Shown: positions 1 through 9,036 of the stretch, in pieces | Layout: each line of letters starts with the position of its first letter | Numbering within the stretch: position 1 is the first letter of the stretch | Source: Rhodobacteraceae bacterium bin131 | GTDB taxonomy: Bacteria > Pseudomonadota > Alphaproteobacteria > Rhodobacterales > Rhodobacteraceae | Length of the DNA: 64,000 bases | Direction of reading: 5' to 3' | Assembly: GCA_002239085.1 (NCBI GenBank) | Contig: MPNP01000004.1 | Span: 1 to 64,000 of the forward strand | The notes under the pieces: generated by a model | The model's database searches: none | The model's input: the letters and a program-made list of their open reading frames with translations, nothing else | Told to the model about the DNA's origin: nothing | Program-made: the position numbers and the translations under genes

Positions 1-1022
1 GTCAAATCATAGACTTCTTGAAGATATAAATAGAAAACACCCATCCCTAAATTCGTGATATTTTCGTTTTGGTCATTATCGTGATTGAATATTTGTAAAT
101 TTTCCAAAGCGTAGTCATATTCATCCATCAAGAATTCCATTGGTGGGTTATAACACAAATAGCTCCCAAAAGAACACTTCCAGTTGGATTTGTTTTCGCG
201 TGGGAAAATGAGTTTTCTATGCTGAGAAGTCCACTCTGGATGAAGATCATAGAGACGTCTGAAATTCTGTCCTAAAATAGCATATTCCGGTTCCGTTAAT
301 GGTATCTTTGCTGGCTTAATAATACGCTTTGATAGAATATCCGTAACTTCAGGCACTGTGTCATTAGGTAGATGACTGCGAACCCAATCCCCGAAATTGA
401 TTAGGACTTTAAGACCATAACTTCGGGAATTGATTAGGCCTTTTTTTATTTGAGACTGAACGTTAGGATAGTCCGAACTATTGTTATCAAGTCCCGTGTC
501 AACATGATTACAAACTTTAGCTAAGAGTCCAGCAATACTATCTCTTGCAGAAATTGGAACATTGGCGCTCACACAACCGTCAATGAAATTGACCACCGCT
601 TTTCGAGATGGTTCAAGGTCATGATGAACAGATGTTAATTGACACTGTTCTTTCTTTCCCCTTTGGGTAGAGGTATCTGAAAGAGATAAAACCCAATCAC
701 AATAATCAAACAGATCTTCAAGCTTATAGAAGCCTCGTGTATAAATTATTGATATTAGACTCTCAACGATTGTTTTGACATATACCATGTGGTGAATGCT
801 CGTTCGGTTTTGCAACCAAAAGGAAAGACGATGGTTATCAGTTATAATATGTGTTTCGAAAATAGACTGGAATGTATCCTCTTTAATCTTGTGACTATCC
901 GACTCCTCTTCCTCCCAACAATTGATGTAGTCAAGTAGTTCTTCATCAGTCAAGTCATTCAGGTCACCGATTGAATGAGGGCTACTCAGAGTGCCAATTG
1001 CATCAGTGGTATAATCTAGCAT
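1..1022 (-). CDS. Partial large protein of unknown function, runs off the window
   Basis: Reading the minus strand from an ATG at 1022, I find 340 codons with no stop up to base 1, so the gene continues beyond the left edge. The frame is the same as that of the 206-codon ORF just upstream, which ends in TAA at 1038-1040; only six sense codons lie between that stop and this ATG. The product is rich in predicted helix, has no signal peptide or membrane segment, and carries no motif I recognise. Near the visible end are Trp-rich segments (around 'LHPEWTSQH' and 'NKSNWKC') that faintly resemble helical C-terminal parts of large bacterial defence proteins; that likeness is an impression only. Either this is a second gene of an operon or it is the body of one long gene interrupted by a nonsense codon. 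Confidence 0.6.
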   Translation of the reverse strand, partial: MLDYTTDAIGTLSSPHSIGDLNDLTDEELLDYINCWEEEESDSHKIKEDTFQSIFETHIITDNHRLSFWLQNRTSIHHMVYVKTIVESLISIIYTRGFYKLEDLFDYCDWVLSLSDTSTQRGKKEQCQLTSVHHDLEPSRKAVVNFIDGCVSANVPISARDSIAGLLAKVCNHVDTGLDNNSSDYPNVQSQIKKGLINSRSYGLKVLINFGDWVRSHLPNDTVPEVTDILSKRIIKPAKIPLTEPEYAILGQNFRRLYDLHPEWTSQHRKLIFPRENKSNWKCSFGSYLCYNPPMEFLMDEYDYALENLQIFNHDNDQNENITNLGMGVFYLYLQEVYDL

Positions 1023-1037
1023 TGGGTTGGCTTTCAA

Positions 1038-1658
1038 TTAAGTTTTAATATTATCTTGTTCTTCATCAGTATCCGAGATAAGCAAAGTATAAAGAAACTT
1101 ATCACAATCTTCTAAAAGTACCTTACATTCGGACTCTACAACAGAACTGTGATGAGAAACACTCTCTAGTCTATTCCATATGTTTTTAAATTCTTTAGGG
1201 CTAGAATCTTTGAACCACGCTGGATTATTTTGAAAAGCTATCATAATTCTATCCATTCTACTAGGGCGATTGGGCTCATTAAGAAAGAGAGATAATAAAT
1301 CAAGTGTTATGCTTAAATCAGTGTCAATCGTTTGTTGTTCCCACCCATTAGAGTATCTTTCTTTATCTTTGTTTAAGCGAATAAGGCAATCTTTTTTATT
1401 CTGTTTGAAGTTAAACTCAGGCTGCTTGTATACATTTTCACTAAAGGTCCAAGATAATTTTTCAAACAACTCTCTTAAGGAATGAGCTGCCTGTACATAG
1501 CGGTCAGGGTTATTTTGGTTATAAATGACACGAATCGCCCCCAAATAACATGTACTCAATGGCCATTTATGATATGCCGGCCCATTGAGAGTTTCCCAAA
1601 CTTTTATCTGAGTCTCATCTAAATCTTCATTTGACGCCTGCTTTTCTTGGTGGTTCAT
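1038..1658 (-). CDS. Hypothetical protein with HEPN-like Rx5H motif
   Basis: A 206-residue soluble protein with no signal peptide. Residues 40-65 read GAIRVIYNQNNPDR followed by YVQAAHSLREL: a helix ending in Asn-Pro-Asp-Arg and then Ala-Ala-His-Ser. Arg53 and His59 are spaced R-x5-H, which fits the R-x4-6-H active-site signature of HEPN ribonucleases found in toxin and defence proteins. The rest is helical and Trp/Lys rich, without another motif I can name. The ORF ends in TAA at 1038-1040 and the same frame reopens at once into a long ORF (1-1022), so this may be the N-terminal part of a bigger protein broken by a stop. Function is inferred from one motif only; no family was confirmed. Confidence 0.5.
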   Translation of the reverse strand: MNHQEKQASNEDLDETQIKVWETLNGPAYHKWPLSTCYLGAIRVIYNQNNPDRYVQAAHSLRELFEKLSWTFSENVYKQPEFNFKQNKKDCLIRLNKDKERYSNGWEQQTIDTDLSITLDLLSLFLNEPNRPSRMDRIMIAFQNNPAWFKDSSPKEFKNIWNRLESVSHHSSVVESECKVLLEDCDKFLYTLLISDTDEEQDNIKT

Positions 1659-2261
1659 AAATCAACGATAGTCAATAATCATAATGATAGTCCTAATGGC
1701 AATCTAAGTGAGAGGGAAAAGAAGAAACAGGAATAGTGATGTAGTTTAAAACTCGGAAATTTCAATAGATTCTTCAAGTTTGAATTTCAAACTACTCAAA
1801 TCACTTTGACATCGTGCAATCGGATGATAACTTATTGAAGTATTCCCACATTGCTTTTTTTCTTGTTCATGTCAGAAGGATGAAGAATCCAATGAAATCA
1901 AGGGGAATTATTCACGAAGGCAAAGGTGGGTACATCTCTGAAACCGAGATGCCTGAAAGACATCCATCAATTGAATTGTTACATTGAAGCATTAGACATT
2001 GCATCGCAAGGAACTGTTGGAGATGGAAGTGTCACGCTAATTGGAAAACATCTATAAAGAGGGAGTTTACTCCGCTCATGAACACAAGTGGACTAGAGTG
2101 CTTAAACGGAACTTCACAATGAATTCTATCTTTCATTCTCGCTCCAACCCCTGTAACGTATCCCTTTTTCCGTGCCAAGTTAGATATGATGCGGTCATAA
2201 TGTCGCCATGGAATGGACTGACTCAATTCTCTCAGCGTTGATGTCATCCCAAACCGCATCT

Positions 2262-2520
2262 ACTTGTACACAAGAGCACCTCTATTTAATCCGAAAACCA
2301 GGATTAAATAGAGGTGCCCATCAGGGCTATCACATTTAAAATTTTACAATGGTTTTGCTAGCTGACGAACTCTATATTTTCAACATTTATAGCCAGTAAA
2401 GGAAAGAAAAATCCTTTAATCTCCTTCTGGAAATAATCTGTGAGAGTAAATTACGTGAAATGTGATAGAATGTTATTTCAAATGCGATAGCCCTGGCCAA
2501 TGAGTCGACTTTGTACAAGT
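2262..2520. repeat. Palindromic, MITE-like element with nested inverted arms
   Basis: Outer arms ACTTGTACA (2262-2270) and TGTACAAGT (2512-2520) are exact reverse complements. Inside them CAGGGCTATCACATTT (2322-2337) pairs with AAATGCGATAGCCCTG (2480-2495) with one mismatch. The left side additionally carries the 17-bp hairpin at 2276-2317. The nested symmetry over about 260 bases, with no ORF inside, is what a small non-autonomous mobile element or a structured RNA would look like. No target-site duplication was evident. Confidence 0.4.
2276..2317. repeat. Perfect 17-bp stem hairpin
   Basis: GCACCTCTATTTAATCC at 2276-2292 is followed by an 8-base loop (GAAAACCA) and its exact reverse complement at 2301-2317. 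There is no T-tract after it on either strand and no gene ends just before it, so it is not a normal intrinsic terminator. Confidence 0.75.
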
Positions 2521-2692
2521 TCTCGCTCTTTCGGAGAATTGCGGAGAATAAACAGGGCCAAAGCAGATTTAAACAAAATTATTGCAATGGTGGCTAAGTG
2601 AGTAAAGTTATAAGATGAATTAGTATTGTTGTCGTTCGTATAGATTCCCATTTGAATTAATGGAACTGGACTTAACTATTCAAATCACTTGA

Positions 2693-3298
2693 ATGTCTAC
2701 AGTGAAATACCAATCAAAAAGACGTATCGGTCTACTCGGAGGTTCATTCAATCCGCCTCATGCAGGACATATTTACATTTCCAAGCTGGCTTTAAAGCGA
2801 ATGTTACTTGATGAGATATGGTGGATGATTAGCCCGGGTAACCCACTTAAAAAGCTCAAACCGACTTCATTTAGGCATAGAAAGGAGATTGCAGAGAGCT
2901 TGATTCAGGACTCGCGTATCGTCATTTCGGATTTTGAATTCAAAACGAATACTCATATTACCAGCGCTACAATTACCAAACTGAAGCAAGCTTATCCGCG
3001 GCTTGATTTTTTTTGGCTGATGGGAGCAGATAATCTGATTGAATTTCACAAATGGGAACAATGGCAAACAATATTCCATACTGTTCCAATCGTCGTGTTT
3101 AGTCGCGACTGTTATGATCTAAAGGGAATTACGTCCAAAGCCTCAAGAATTTATGCCCCCGCATTCAGGCCAATATGGCGTTTTCCAAAAAAATATTATC
3201 CATCCCCACCTCTATGGACTTTTGTTAAATCATCAACATTAAGGATTTCCTCCACTCAAATCAGGGAAGAACAGCAAAATGACCCTATTCGTACCTGA
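2693..3298 (+). CDS. nadD: Nicotinate-nucleotide adenylyltransferase
   Basis: Transfers the adenylyl group of ATP to nicotinate mononucleotide, making deamido-NAD in NAD biosynthesis; cytoplasmic. The nucleotidyltransferase signature GGSFNPPHAGH is at residues 16-26 (the H-x-G-H element) and the second signature ISSTQIR is at residues 185-191. At 201 residues the length is normal for bacterial NadD. In many alphaproteobacteria nadD is followed by rsfS; here the next real gene is lysK, and I see no complete rsfS. The ATG at 2693 is used because the conserved N-terminus starts a few residues later. Identification is secure from the two motifs. Confidence 0.93.
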   Translation: MSTVKYQSKRRIGLLGGSFNPPHAGHIYISKLALKRMLLDEIWWMISPGNPLKKLKPTSFRHRKEIAESLIQDSRIVISDFEFKTNTHITSATITKLKQAYPRLDFFWLMGADNLIEFHKWEQWQTIFHTVPIVVFSRDCYDLKGITSKASRIYAPAFRPIWRFPKKYYPSPPLWTFVKSSTLRISSTQIREEQQNDPIRT

Positions 3299-3399
3299 TG
3301 GACAAAATACTGGGGCATTATTGGAACTCAAGAAAGTGCAATTAGATGAAAGCGTCGACCCAAAAATTTATTAATTTACTGTAGGTTTTGAAACAACTG

Positions 3400-5001
3400 A
3401 TGACTAATCGACCCACTGCAGAGCTGAACAAGCTGAAAGCTTGGCCTTTTATTGAAGCGAAAAGCTTGCTGAAGCGGCTCAATAACGAAACTCCAAAAAA
3501 AGGATTTGTGGCCTTCGAAACAGGCTATGGACCTTCGGGGTTGCCTCATATTGGAACGTTTGGAGAGGTTGCACGCACCAGTATGGTGAAGAGGGCTTTT
3601 GAGTACTTAAGCGACATACCTACTCGGCTGATTTGTTTCTCCGATGATATGGACGGACTTCGAAAGGTGCCCCAAAATGTTCCTAACCGAGAATTGCTTG
3701 GTGAAGATTTAGGCCTGCCCCTTACTCAAGTTCGGGATCCTTTTGGTCAATTTAAAAGTTTTGGACATCATAATAACAACCGACTGAAGGGCTTCCTTGA
3801 CCAATTTGGTTTTGACTATGAATTTCTATCGGCGACTGAATACTACCAGTCAGGGAAATTTGATGAGATGCTAATGATGGCATTAGAACGTTATGACCAG
3901 ATCCTTGAGGTAATTCTTCCATCGTTAGGAGGAATTACAAAGGGGAGAGAAAAGAACTATTCGCCATTTTTACCGATTAGTCCCAAATCAGGTAGGGTAC
4001 TAGAGGCTCTTCTTATTGAACGCAACCCGTCCAAAGGCACAATTGTTTATCAAGAGCCGGACGGAGAAAAGATTGAAATTCCCGTGACCGGAGGTCATAC
4101 CAAATTGCAATGGAAACCTGATTGGGCAATGCGTTGGGCTAATCTTGATATTGACTACGAAATGTATGGTAAGGATTTGATCCCCTCAGCTGAGTTAGCT
4201 CGTAAATTGTGCCGGGTATTTGGAAAAAAACCACCAACGGAGATGTTCTATGAACTCTTTTTAGATGAAAATGGCCAAAAAATATCTAAGTCAAAAGGTG
4301 GAAGTAGTATTTCGATTGAAGAATGGCTGAATTATTCTTCACAAGATTCGCTCAGTCTGTTTATGTACCAAAAACCAAAGACAGCCAAAAAACTTAGCCA
4401 TGAGGCGATTCCGAGAACTACCGATGAGTTACAAAAACATATTTCAGACTATGCCCGCCAAAACCAATTTGAACAACTCAATAATCCTGTATGGCATGTT
4501 TATGAAGGAAATATACCGAGCAAGGGAGCTGGTTCGGTCGCATATTCTATGATTTTGAATTTAGTTGGTGCCTCTGGAACTCTTGACGAGAAAGTAGTGA
4601 GAGGATTCGTTGCAAAGTACTCATTGAATACGAAAATTAAAGATAACCAAGATACAAATCAAATGATCACTGGAGCAATCAACTATTTTAAAGAGCATGT
4701 TGAGCCCTCGCGTTCATTCAGACCGGCCAATCCAAAAGAAAGAAGGGCTCTATTAGAATTACAAATGGAACTCGAAAATTGGGTTGATGAAACTCATCCT
4801 GAAGAATTACAAAGGCTTGTATACAGCATTGGCAAGAAACACGAATTCGATCCTTTAAGAGCTTGGTTTCAAGGTCTTTACGAAACTCTATTTGGGACAT
4901 CACAGGGACCCCGCTTTGGTAGCTTTATTGCACTGTTCGGTACGAAAGAGACGGCTCGCTTGATTGAGCAGAGACTGTCTGAAAACATTGAGTTTCACTA
5001 G
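3400..5001 (+). CDS. lysK: Class I lysyl-tRNA synthetase
   Basis: Charges tRNA-Lys with lysine in the cytoplasm. This is the archaeal-type, class I enzyme that most alphaproteobacteria use instead of class II LysS. With the start at ATG 3400 it has 533 residues, normal for the family. The HIGH-type motif is H50-I-G-T within GPSGLPHIGT and the KMSKS-type motif is K294-I-S-K-S298; both belong to the class I Rossmann catalytic domain. A helical anticodon-binding domain fills the C-terminal half. A TTG at 3388 in the same frame is a possible upstream start, but the ATG at 3400 is the simpler choice. The gene is followed by a likely intrinsic terminator and faces uvrB convergently. Confidence 0.95.
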   Translation: MTNRPTAELNKLKAWPFIEAKSLLKRLNNETPKKGFVAFETGYGPSGLPHIGTFGEVARTSMVKRAFEYLSDIPTRLICFSDDMDGLRKVPQNVPNRELLGEDLGLPLTQVRDPFGQFKSFGHHNNNRLKGFLDQFGFDYEFLSATEYYQSGKFDEMLMMALERYDQILEVILPSLGGITKGREKNYSPFLPISPKSGRVLEALLIERNPSKGTIVYQEPDGEKIEIPVTGGHTKLQWKPDWAMRWANLDIDYEMYGKDLIPSAELARKLCRVFGKKPPTEMFYELFLDENGQKISKSKGGSSISIEEWLNYSSQDSLSLFMYQKPKTAKKLSHEAIPRTTDELQKHISDYARQNQFEQLNNPVWHVYEGNIPSKGAGSVAYSMILNLVGASGTLDEKVVRGFVAKYSLNTKIKDNQDTNQMITGAINYFKEHVEPSRSFRPANPKERRALLELQMELENWVDETHPEELQRLVYSIGKKHEFDPLRAWFQGLYETLFGTSQGPRFGSFIALFGTKETARLIEQRLSENIEFH

Positions 5002-5017
5002 GGAATTTAACAATCAA

Positions 5018-5040
5018 GGGAACAGAATTCCCAATTTTTC
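5018..5040 (+). terminator. Probable intrinsic terminator of lysK
   Basis: GGGAA (5018-5022), a 5-base loop and TTCCC (5028-5032) form a short hairpin followed by AATTTTTC. It lies 17 bases after the lysK stop. The stem is only five pairs, though a second upstream GGGAATT at 5001-5007 can also pair with AATTCCC. Confidence 0.5.
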
Positions 5041-5183
5041 TTATTTCGGGGCAATGGATAGACCAATACCAATGCTCTAATCAAAGTTACCTTTTGATAA
5101 CTTATTGACCGGTATTGATACTAATCTTTCAAATATAGAGCACAATCGGTTATTGCGCCCTCAACAACCCAACAATGACCCTT

Positions 5184-7349
5184 TTATGAACCCCTCAGTT
5201 TGCGCGTACCTGGCTTACCTGCTTTTGATCGGCCGCGGGATTTGACAGCTTCCTCAACAAGGGATTCAACTTTGCTTTGTCGCGCTAAGGGATCGTCGGC
5301 AATGGTTAATTCAACGATCTCAAGTCTTTTGATTTCATCTCGGATTCGCGCTGCTTCCTCGAACTCAAGATTTTCGGATGCTTTATACATTTTGTCCCTT
5401 AATCCATCAAGATGGGCAATGAGGTTGTTTCCTAAAACCTTATTGTCGACTTCAGCTGTTACCCGACCTAGATCTGTATCTCCCGCATAAACTCCTGCAA
5501 AAGCATCATTAATATTCTTTGTAATCGTTTTTGCTTTAATTCCGTGCTTTGTGTTATAAGCCTTTTGCTTTTCGCGCCGGCGGTTGGTTTCCTGGATGGC
5601 AGCGGCCATAGACTTGGTTGTTCGGTCCGCAAACATGATGACCTTGCCATCGGCATTTCTTGAAGCACGGCCAATGGTTTGAATCAATGATCTTTCGGAG
5701 CGCAGGAATCCTTCCTTGTCTGCATCAAGAATGGCGACCAATCCACATTCAGGTATATCAAGGCCTTCTCGAAGGAGGTTAATTCCAACCAAAACATTAA
5801 AGGCACCCAACCGTAAATCACGTATTATTTCTATCCGTTCTAAGGTTTCTACATCTGAATGAAGATATCTGACCTTAATACCTTGCTCATAGAGGTACTC
5901 TGTGAGGTCTTCGGCCATCCGCTTGGTTAGGGTTGTTACTAAAGTTCGGTAACCATTTTGTGTTACTTTTTTGATTTCATCCAAAAGCTTATCAACTTGG
6001 TGCTTTACAGGTTGGATAATGATCTCTGGATCAAGAAGTCCTGTAGGGCGGACAATTTGTTCAACAATTTTACCATCAGTATGCTCAAGTTCCCAATTCC
6101 CTGGTGTGGCCGAAACAAATATTGTTTGAGGGCGGTAGTAATTCCACTCCTCAAACTTTAATGGGCGATTGTCCATACACGAGGGTAACCTGAATCCGTG
6201 CTCAGAGAGGGTTGATTTACGCCGATAGTCACCTTTATACATGCCTCCTAGTTGAGGAACAGTCACATGGGATTCATCAATGAACATGATGGCATGATCG
6301 GGGATATATTCCAAAAGGGTAGGAGGCGGCTCTCCAGATTGTCGGCCTGTCAGATAGCGCGAGTAATTTTCGATGCTTTTACAAGTGCCTGTTGCCAAGA
6401 GCATTTCCAAATCAAAATTAGTCTTTTGTTCAAGCCGCTGAGCTTCTAATAAACGATTTTGTTCTTTGAATTCCAGTAAACGATTTTGTAATTCAACTTT
6501 AATGTTATCAATGGCCTGAAGAACCGTCGGTCGTGGTGTCACATGGTGTGAGTTGGCGTATACCCTGATTTGTTCAAGATTATCAAACAACTCACCCGTT
6601 AGGGGATCATATTCTTGAATTGATTCAACGTCATCACCAAAAAAAGAAACGCGCCACGCCCGATCTTCGTAATGAGAGGGCCAGATTTCTAATATATCTC
6701 CACGCAGGCGAAAGCATCCTCTTTGAAAGAATGCATCATTACGGGTATACTGAAGTTCAACAAGAATTCGCATGATCTCGCGCTGGTCATAATTTTGCAT
6801 TGAAATTATATCCAAAGACATGTCGCTGTAGCTCTCAAATGACCCAATTCCATAGATACAGGAAACTGAGGCGACGATAACAACATCATCTTTCTCTAAG
6901 AGTGATCGAGTTGCAGCATGTCGCATTCGATCGATATGTTCGTTGATCTGCGATTCCTTATCAATGTAGGTGTCGGTCCTTGGGACATAGGCCTCAGGCT
7001 GATAGTAATCGTAATAGCTGACAAAGTATTCAACGGCATTTTCAGGAAAGAAAGACTTGAACTCGCCATAAAGTTGTGCGGCAAGGGTTTTATTTGGTGC
7101 CAATACTATTGCGGGGCGTTGCAAGGTTTCAATGACTTTAACCATGGTAAATGTTTTACCGGTGCCTGTAGCTCCAAGCAGGACTTGATTACGCAAACCG
7201 TCTTGAAGTTGCTTTGTTAATTCACGAATGGCATTGGGTTGATCCCCAGCAGGAACAAAATCAGAATGAAGTATGAAGGGTTTTCCACCTTCAAGTTTGG
7301 ATCTTTTAGGGGTATACTTTATTGGTAGACTGAGTGACTCAACTGCCAT
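5184..7349 (-). CDS. uvrB: UvrABC system protein B
   Basis: Helicase-like damage-verification subunit of nucleotide excision repair; it is loaded by UvrA and recruits UvrC. Residues 59-66 are the Walker A GATGTGKT. The beta-hairpin region with YYDYYQPEAYVP, the DESH Walker B box, the superfamily II helicase C-terminal motifs (including QTIGRASRN) and a C-terminal UVR domain (around EFEEAARIRDEIKRLE) are all present in order. At 721 residues it is full length, with a basic tail after the UVR domain. It is divergent from the NDUFS4-like gene and convergent with lysK, so it is probably transcribed alone. The identification is secure. Confidence 0.97.
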   Translation of the reverse strand: MAVESLSLPIKYTPKRSKLEGGKPFILHSDFVPAGDQPNAIRELTKQLQDGLRNQVLLGATGTGKTFTMVKVIETLQRPAIVLAPNKTLAAQLYGEFKSFFPENAVEYFVSYYDYYQPEAYVPRTDTYIDKESQINEHIDRMRHAATRSLLEKDDVVIVASVSCIYGIGSFESYSDMSLDIISMQNYDQREIMRILVELQYTRNDAFFQRGCFRLRGDILEIWPSHYEDRAWRVSFFGDDVESIQEYDPLTGELFDNLEQIRVYANSHHVTPRPTVLQAIDNIKVELQNRLLEFKEQNRLLEAQRLEQKTNFDLEMLLATGTCKSIENYSRYLTGRQSGEPPPTLLEYIPDHAIMFIDESHVTVPQLGGMYKGDYRRKSTLSEHGFRLPSCMDNRPLKFEEWNYYRPQTIFVSATPGNWELEHTDGKIVEQIVRPTGLLDPEIIIQPVKHQVDKLLDEIKKVTQNGYRTLVTTLTKRMAEDLTEYLYEQGIKVRYLHSDVETLERIEIIRDLRLGAFNVLVGINLLREGLDIPECGLVAILDADKEGFLRSERSLIQTIGRASRNADGKVIMFADRTTKSMAAAIQETNRRREKQKAYNTKHGIKAKTITKNINDAFAGVYAGDTDLGRVTAEVDNKVLGNNLIAHLDGLRDKMYKASENLEFEEAARIRDEIKRLEIVELTIADDPLARQSKVESLVEEAVKSRGRSKAGKPGTRKLRGS

Positions 7350-7588
7350 TATTAACCTAACTTAAAAAATTAATTGCATTTATCTTCACGGTATAATTTA
7401 GGATTTTACAGCAAATTGAAACTCTTGGAAGACTAAGTAATAACTTAAATAGTGGCAAGGAATACGAATGCATTCTTTGTCCCAATAACTCGAAGCCTTT
7501 GAACGGCTTGATTATAATTTCAGAGTACATAATATACTTCTCATATACAATGTAAGCATATAAACATTGGTTAATTTGAAATAAATAA

Positions 7589-7900
7589 ATGAAAGCCCGA
7601 ATTTACAAACCGTCTAGGTCGGCCATGCAGTCTGGAATGGCGACAACCAACAAGTGGGTTTTAGATTTTGTCCCAAGTTCGAAACGTAAACTTGATGCCT
7701 TGATGGGCTGGACCAGTTCAGCAGATACACAATCGCAGGTAAGAATCACCTTTGAAACTCAGGAGGAAGCAGTTAGGTTTGCTCAAGCAAGAGGGTTGGA
7801 TTATATTGTTCAGGAACCAAAAAAAAGAAAGCCAATAATGAGGCAAAGAGGTTATGCAGAAAATTTTGCCTATGAGCGTAAAGCACCGTGGACGCACTAA
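7589..7900 (+). CDS. NDUFS4-like complex I accessory subunit (ETC_C1_NDUFA4 family)
   Basis: A 103-residue protein matching the bacterial homologue of the mitochondrial 18-kDa subunit NDUFS4, an accessory subunit at the matrix arm of NADH:quinone oxidoreductase that is found in alphaproteobacteria. Typical pieces are the N-terminal '[13 protein letters not shown]' stretch, the 'WVLDF' strand, 'GWTSSADT' and the C-terminal '[15 protein letters not shown]' ending. There is no transmembrane segment. It is not beside the nuo operon here, which is usual. It is transcribed divergently from uvrB, and two tRNA-Arg genes follow on the same strand. The ATG at 7589 is the only reasonable start. Confidence 0.9.
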   Translation: MKARIYKPSRSAMQSGMATTNKWVLDFVPSSKRKLDALMGWTSSADTQSQVRITFETQEEAVRFAQARGLDYIVQEPKKRKPIMRQRGYAENFAYERKAPWTH

Positions 7901-7989
7901 ATGTTGGAAAATCTTCCTACGGTAAAGATATAGAAATTTTTCGCTTGACCTTGAATTTTTTTGTGAGTGATGCTTTATTGACATACTGC

Positions 7990-8066
7990 GGCCCCTTAGC
8001 TCAACTGGATAGAGTGGCTGACTTCGAATCAGTAGGTTAGGGGTTCGAGTCCTCTAGGGGCCGCCA
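7990..8066 (+). tRNA. tRNA-Arg (UCG anticodon)
   Basis: A complete cloverleaf can be drawn: acceptor GGCCCCT pairs with AGGGGCC, then discriminator G and an encoded CCA. The anticodon stem GCTGA/TCAGT encloses the loop CTTCGAA, giving anticodon TCG, which reads the arginine codon CGA. The T-arm contains GGTTCGAGTCC. It lies 42 bases before a second, closely similar arginine tRNA. Confidence 0.93.
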
Positions 8067-8108
8067 AAAATCTTGTTTTCGTTAGTTGAATAACATCTCA
8101 GTCGGTTA

Positions 8109-8185
8109 GGCCCCTTAGCTCAACAGGATAGAGCGACAGACTTCTAATCTGTAGGTTCGAGGTTCGAGTCCTCGAGGGGTCGCCA
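8109..8185 (+). tRNA. tRNA-Arg (UCU anticodon)
   Basis: Acceptor GGCCCCT pairs with AGGGGTC (one G-T pair), followed by G and an encoded CCA. The anticodon stem ACAGA/TCTGT encloses CTTCTAA, giving anticodon TCT, which reads AGA. Most of the molecule is identical to the preceding tRNA-Arg(UCG), so the pair probably arose by tandem duplication and anticodon change. Confidence 0.93.
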
Positions 8186-8232
8186 CGAATAGTCCATCGA
8201 AAAAGTTAAAAATTAATTCAAAGAGGTTCAAA

Positions 8233-9036
8233 ATGGAAATGTTAGAGGTTAACGGTGTTGCAATTCATACGCACGAAATCGGTCCTTCTGATGGTCCTAC
8301 TCTATTTTTTGCCAATTCATTGGGAACCGATTTTAGAATTTGGCAAAAGTTTATTCCCTATATCCCTAATTCATACAAGGCTATTTTTTATGATAAAAGG
8401 GGACATGGATTGAGCGAGGTTGCACCAGGTTCGGTCAGCATTAGTGATCTCGCATCAGATATCGTTCGCATAGCTGACGCCAAATCAGTTGATACTTTTT
8501 GTATCATTGGCGTTTCTATCGGGGGGCAAATTGGACTTGAAGTTGCATCCCAATATCCTGATCGAATTGGTGCTTTAGTGTTTTCTAATTCGGCGCCCAA
8601 AATCCGTGATGAAGAGTTTTGGGATACCCGCATTCAATCTATTTCTCAGACAGGAATATTACCGGCAGCAGACAGAATTCTGGAAATGTGGTTTTCGGAG
8701 GATTTCCGTAACAGCTGCCCGATTGAACTCAAAGGTTGGAAGGCTATGCTATCACGAATCCCAATGGATGGCTATCTTGCATGTTGCGAGGCATTAAAGC
8801 TTGGTGATTTGCGATCACACGCTTCCCAAATTGAACATGAGACCCTTGTTATCGCCGGCACAGAGGATGGTTCTACACCACCAGAACTTGTTAAAGAGGG
8901 GTATAAGCAATTTAAGAATGCGCAATTTAAGGTGATTCACGGATCAGGTCATTTGCCGCCCATAGAAAAGCCCAAAGAATTTGCACAATTGATATTTCCA
9001 TTTATTGAAAGCACGAAGTGGTACAATAATTTGTGA
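8233..9036 (+). CDS. Alpha/beta hydrolase, 3-oxoadipate enol-lactonase-like
   Basis: A 267-residue alpha/beta-hydrolase of the PcaD type, which opens 3-oxoadipate enol-lactone in the protocatechuate branch of the beta-ketoadipate pathway. Visible features are the oxyanion-side stretch 'FANSLGTD', the DKRGHGLS strand, the nucleophile elbow GVSIGG with its catalytic Ser, the acid in 'GTEDGSTPP' and the catalytic His in 'GSGHLPPIEKP'. A good ribosome site (AAAGAGG) precedes the ATG. No other pca genes are near, so the true substrate may be a different lactone or ester; the family assignment is firm, the lactone substrate is not. Confidence 0.75.
   Translation: MEMLEVNGVAIHTHEIGPSDGPTLFFANSLGTDFRIWQKFIPYIPNSYKAIFYDKRGHGLSEVAPGSVSISDLASDIVRIADAKSVDTFCIIGVSIGGQIGLEVASQYPDRIGALVFSNSAPKIRDEEFWDTRIQSISQTGILPAADRILEMWFSEDFRNSCPIELKGWKAMLSRIPMDGYLACCEALKLGDLRSHASQIEHETLVIAGTEDGSTPPELVKEGYKQFKNAQFKVIHGSGHLPPIEKPKEFAQLIFPFIESTKWYNNL

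Larger units (their letters stand above)
1659..2692. other. Non-coding stretch with nested inverted repeats
   Basis: I see no convincing gene in this 1.03-kb stretch. Short overlapping ORFs on both strands at 2032-2259 look like chance. The notable content is a perfect hairpin at 2276-2317 and two further pairs of inverted arms around it (see separate entries). The last 200 bases should hold the promoter of nadD, but I could not pick a clear one. Confidence 0.5.

Noticed and set aside
2032..2259. 75-codon minus-strand ORF
   Set aside because: No recognisable family, overlaps an equally long plus-strand ORF, and lies in repeat-rich non-coding DNA.
3279..3374. 31-codon ORF overlapping the nadD stop, at the place where rsfS often lies
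   Set aside because: The few residues are not convincingly RsfS-like and it is too short to call.
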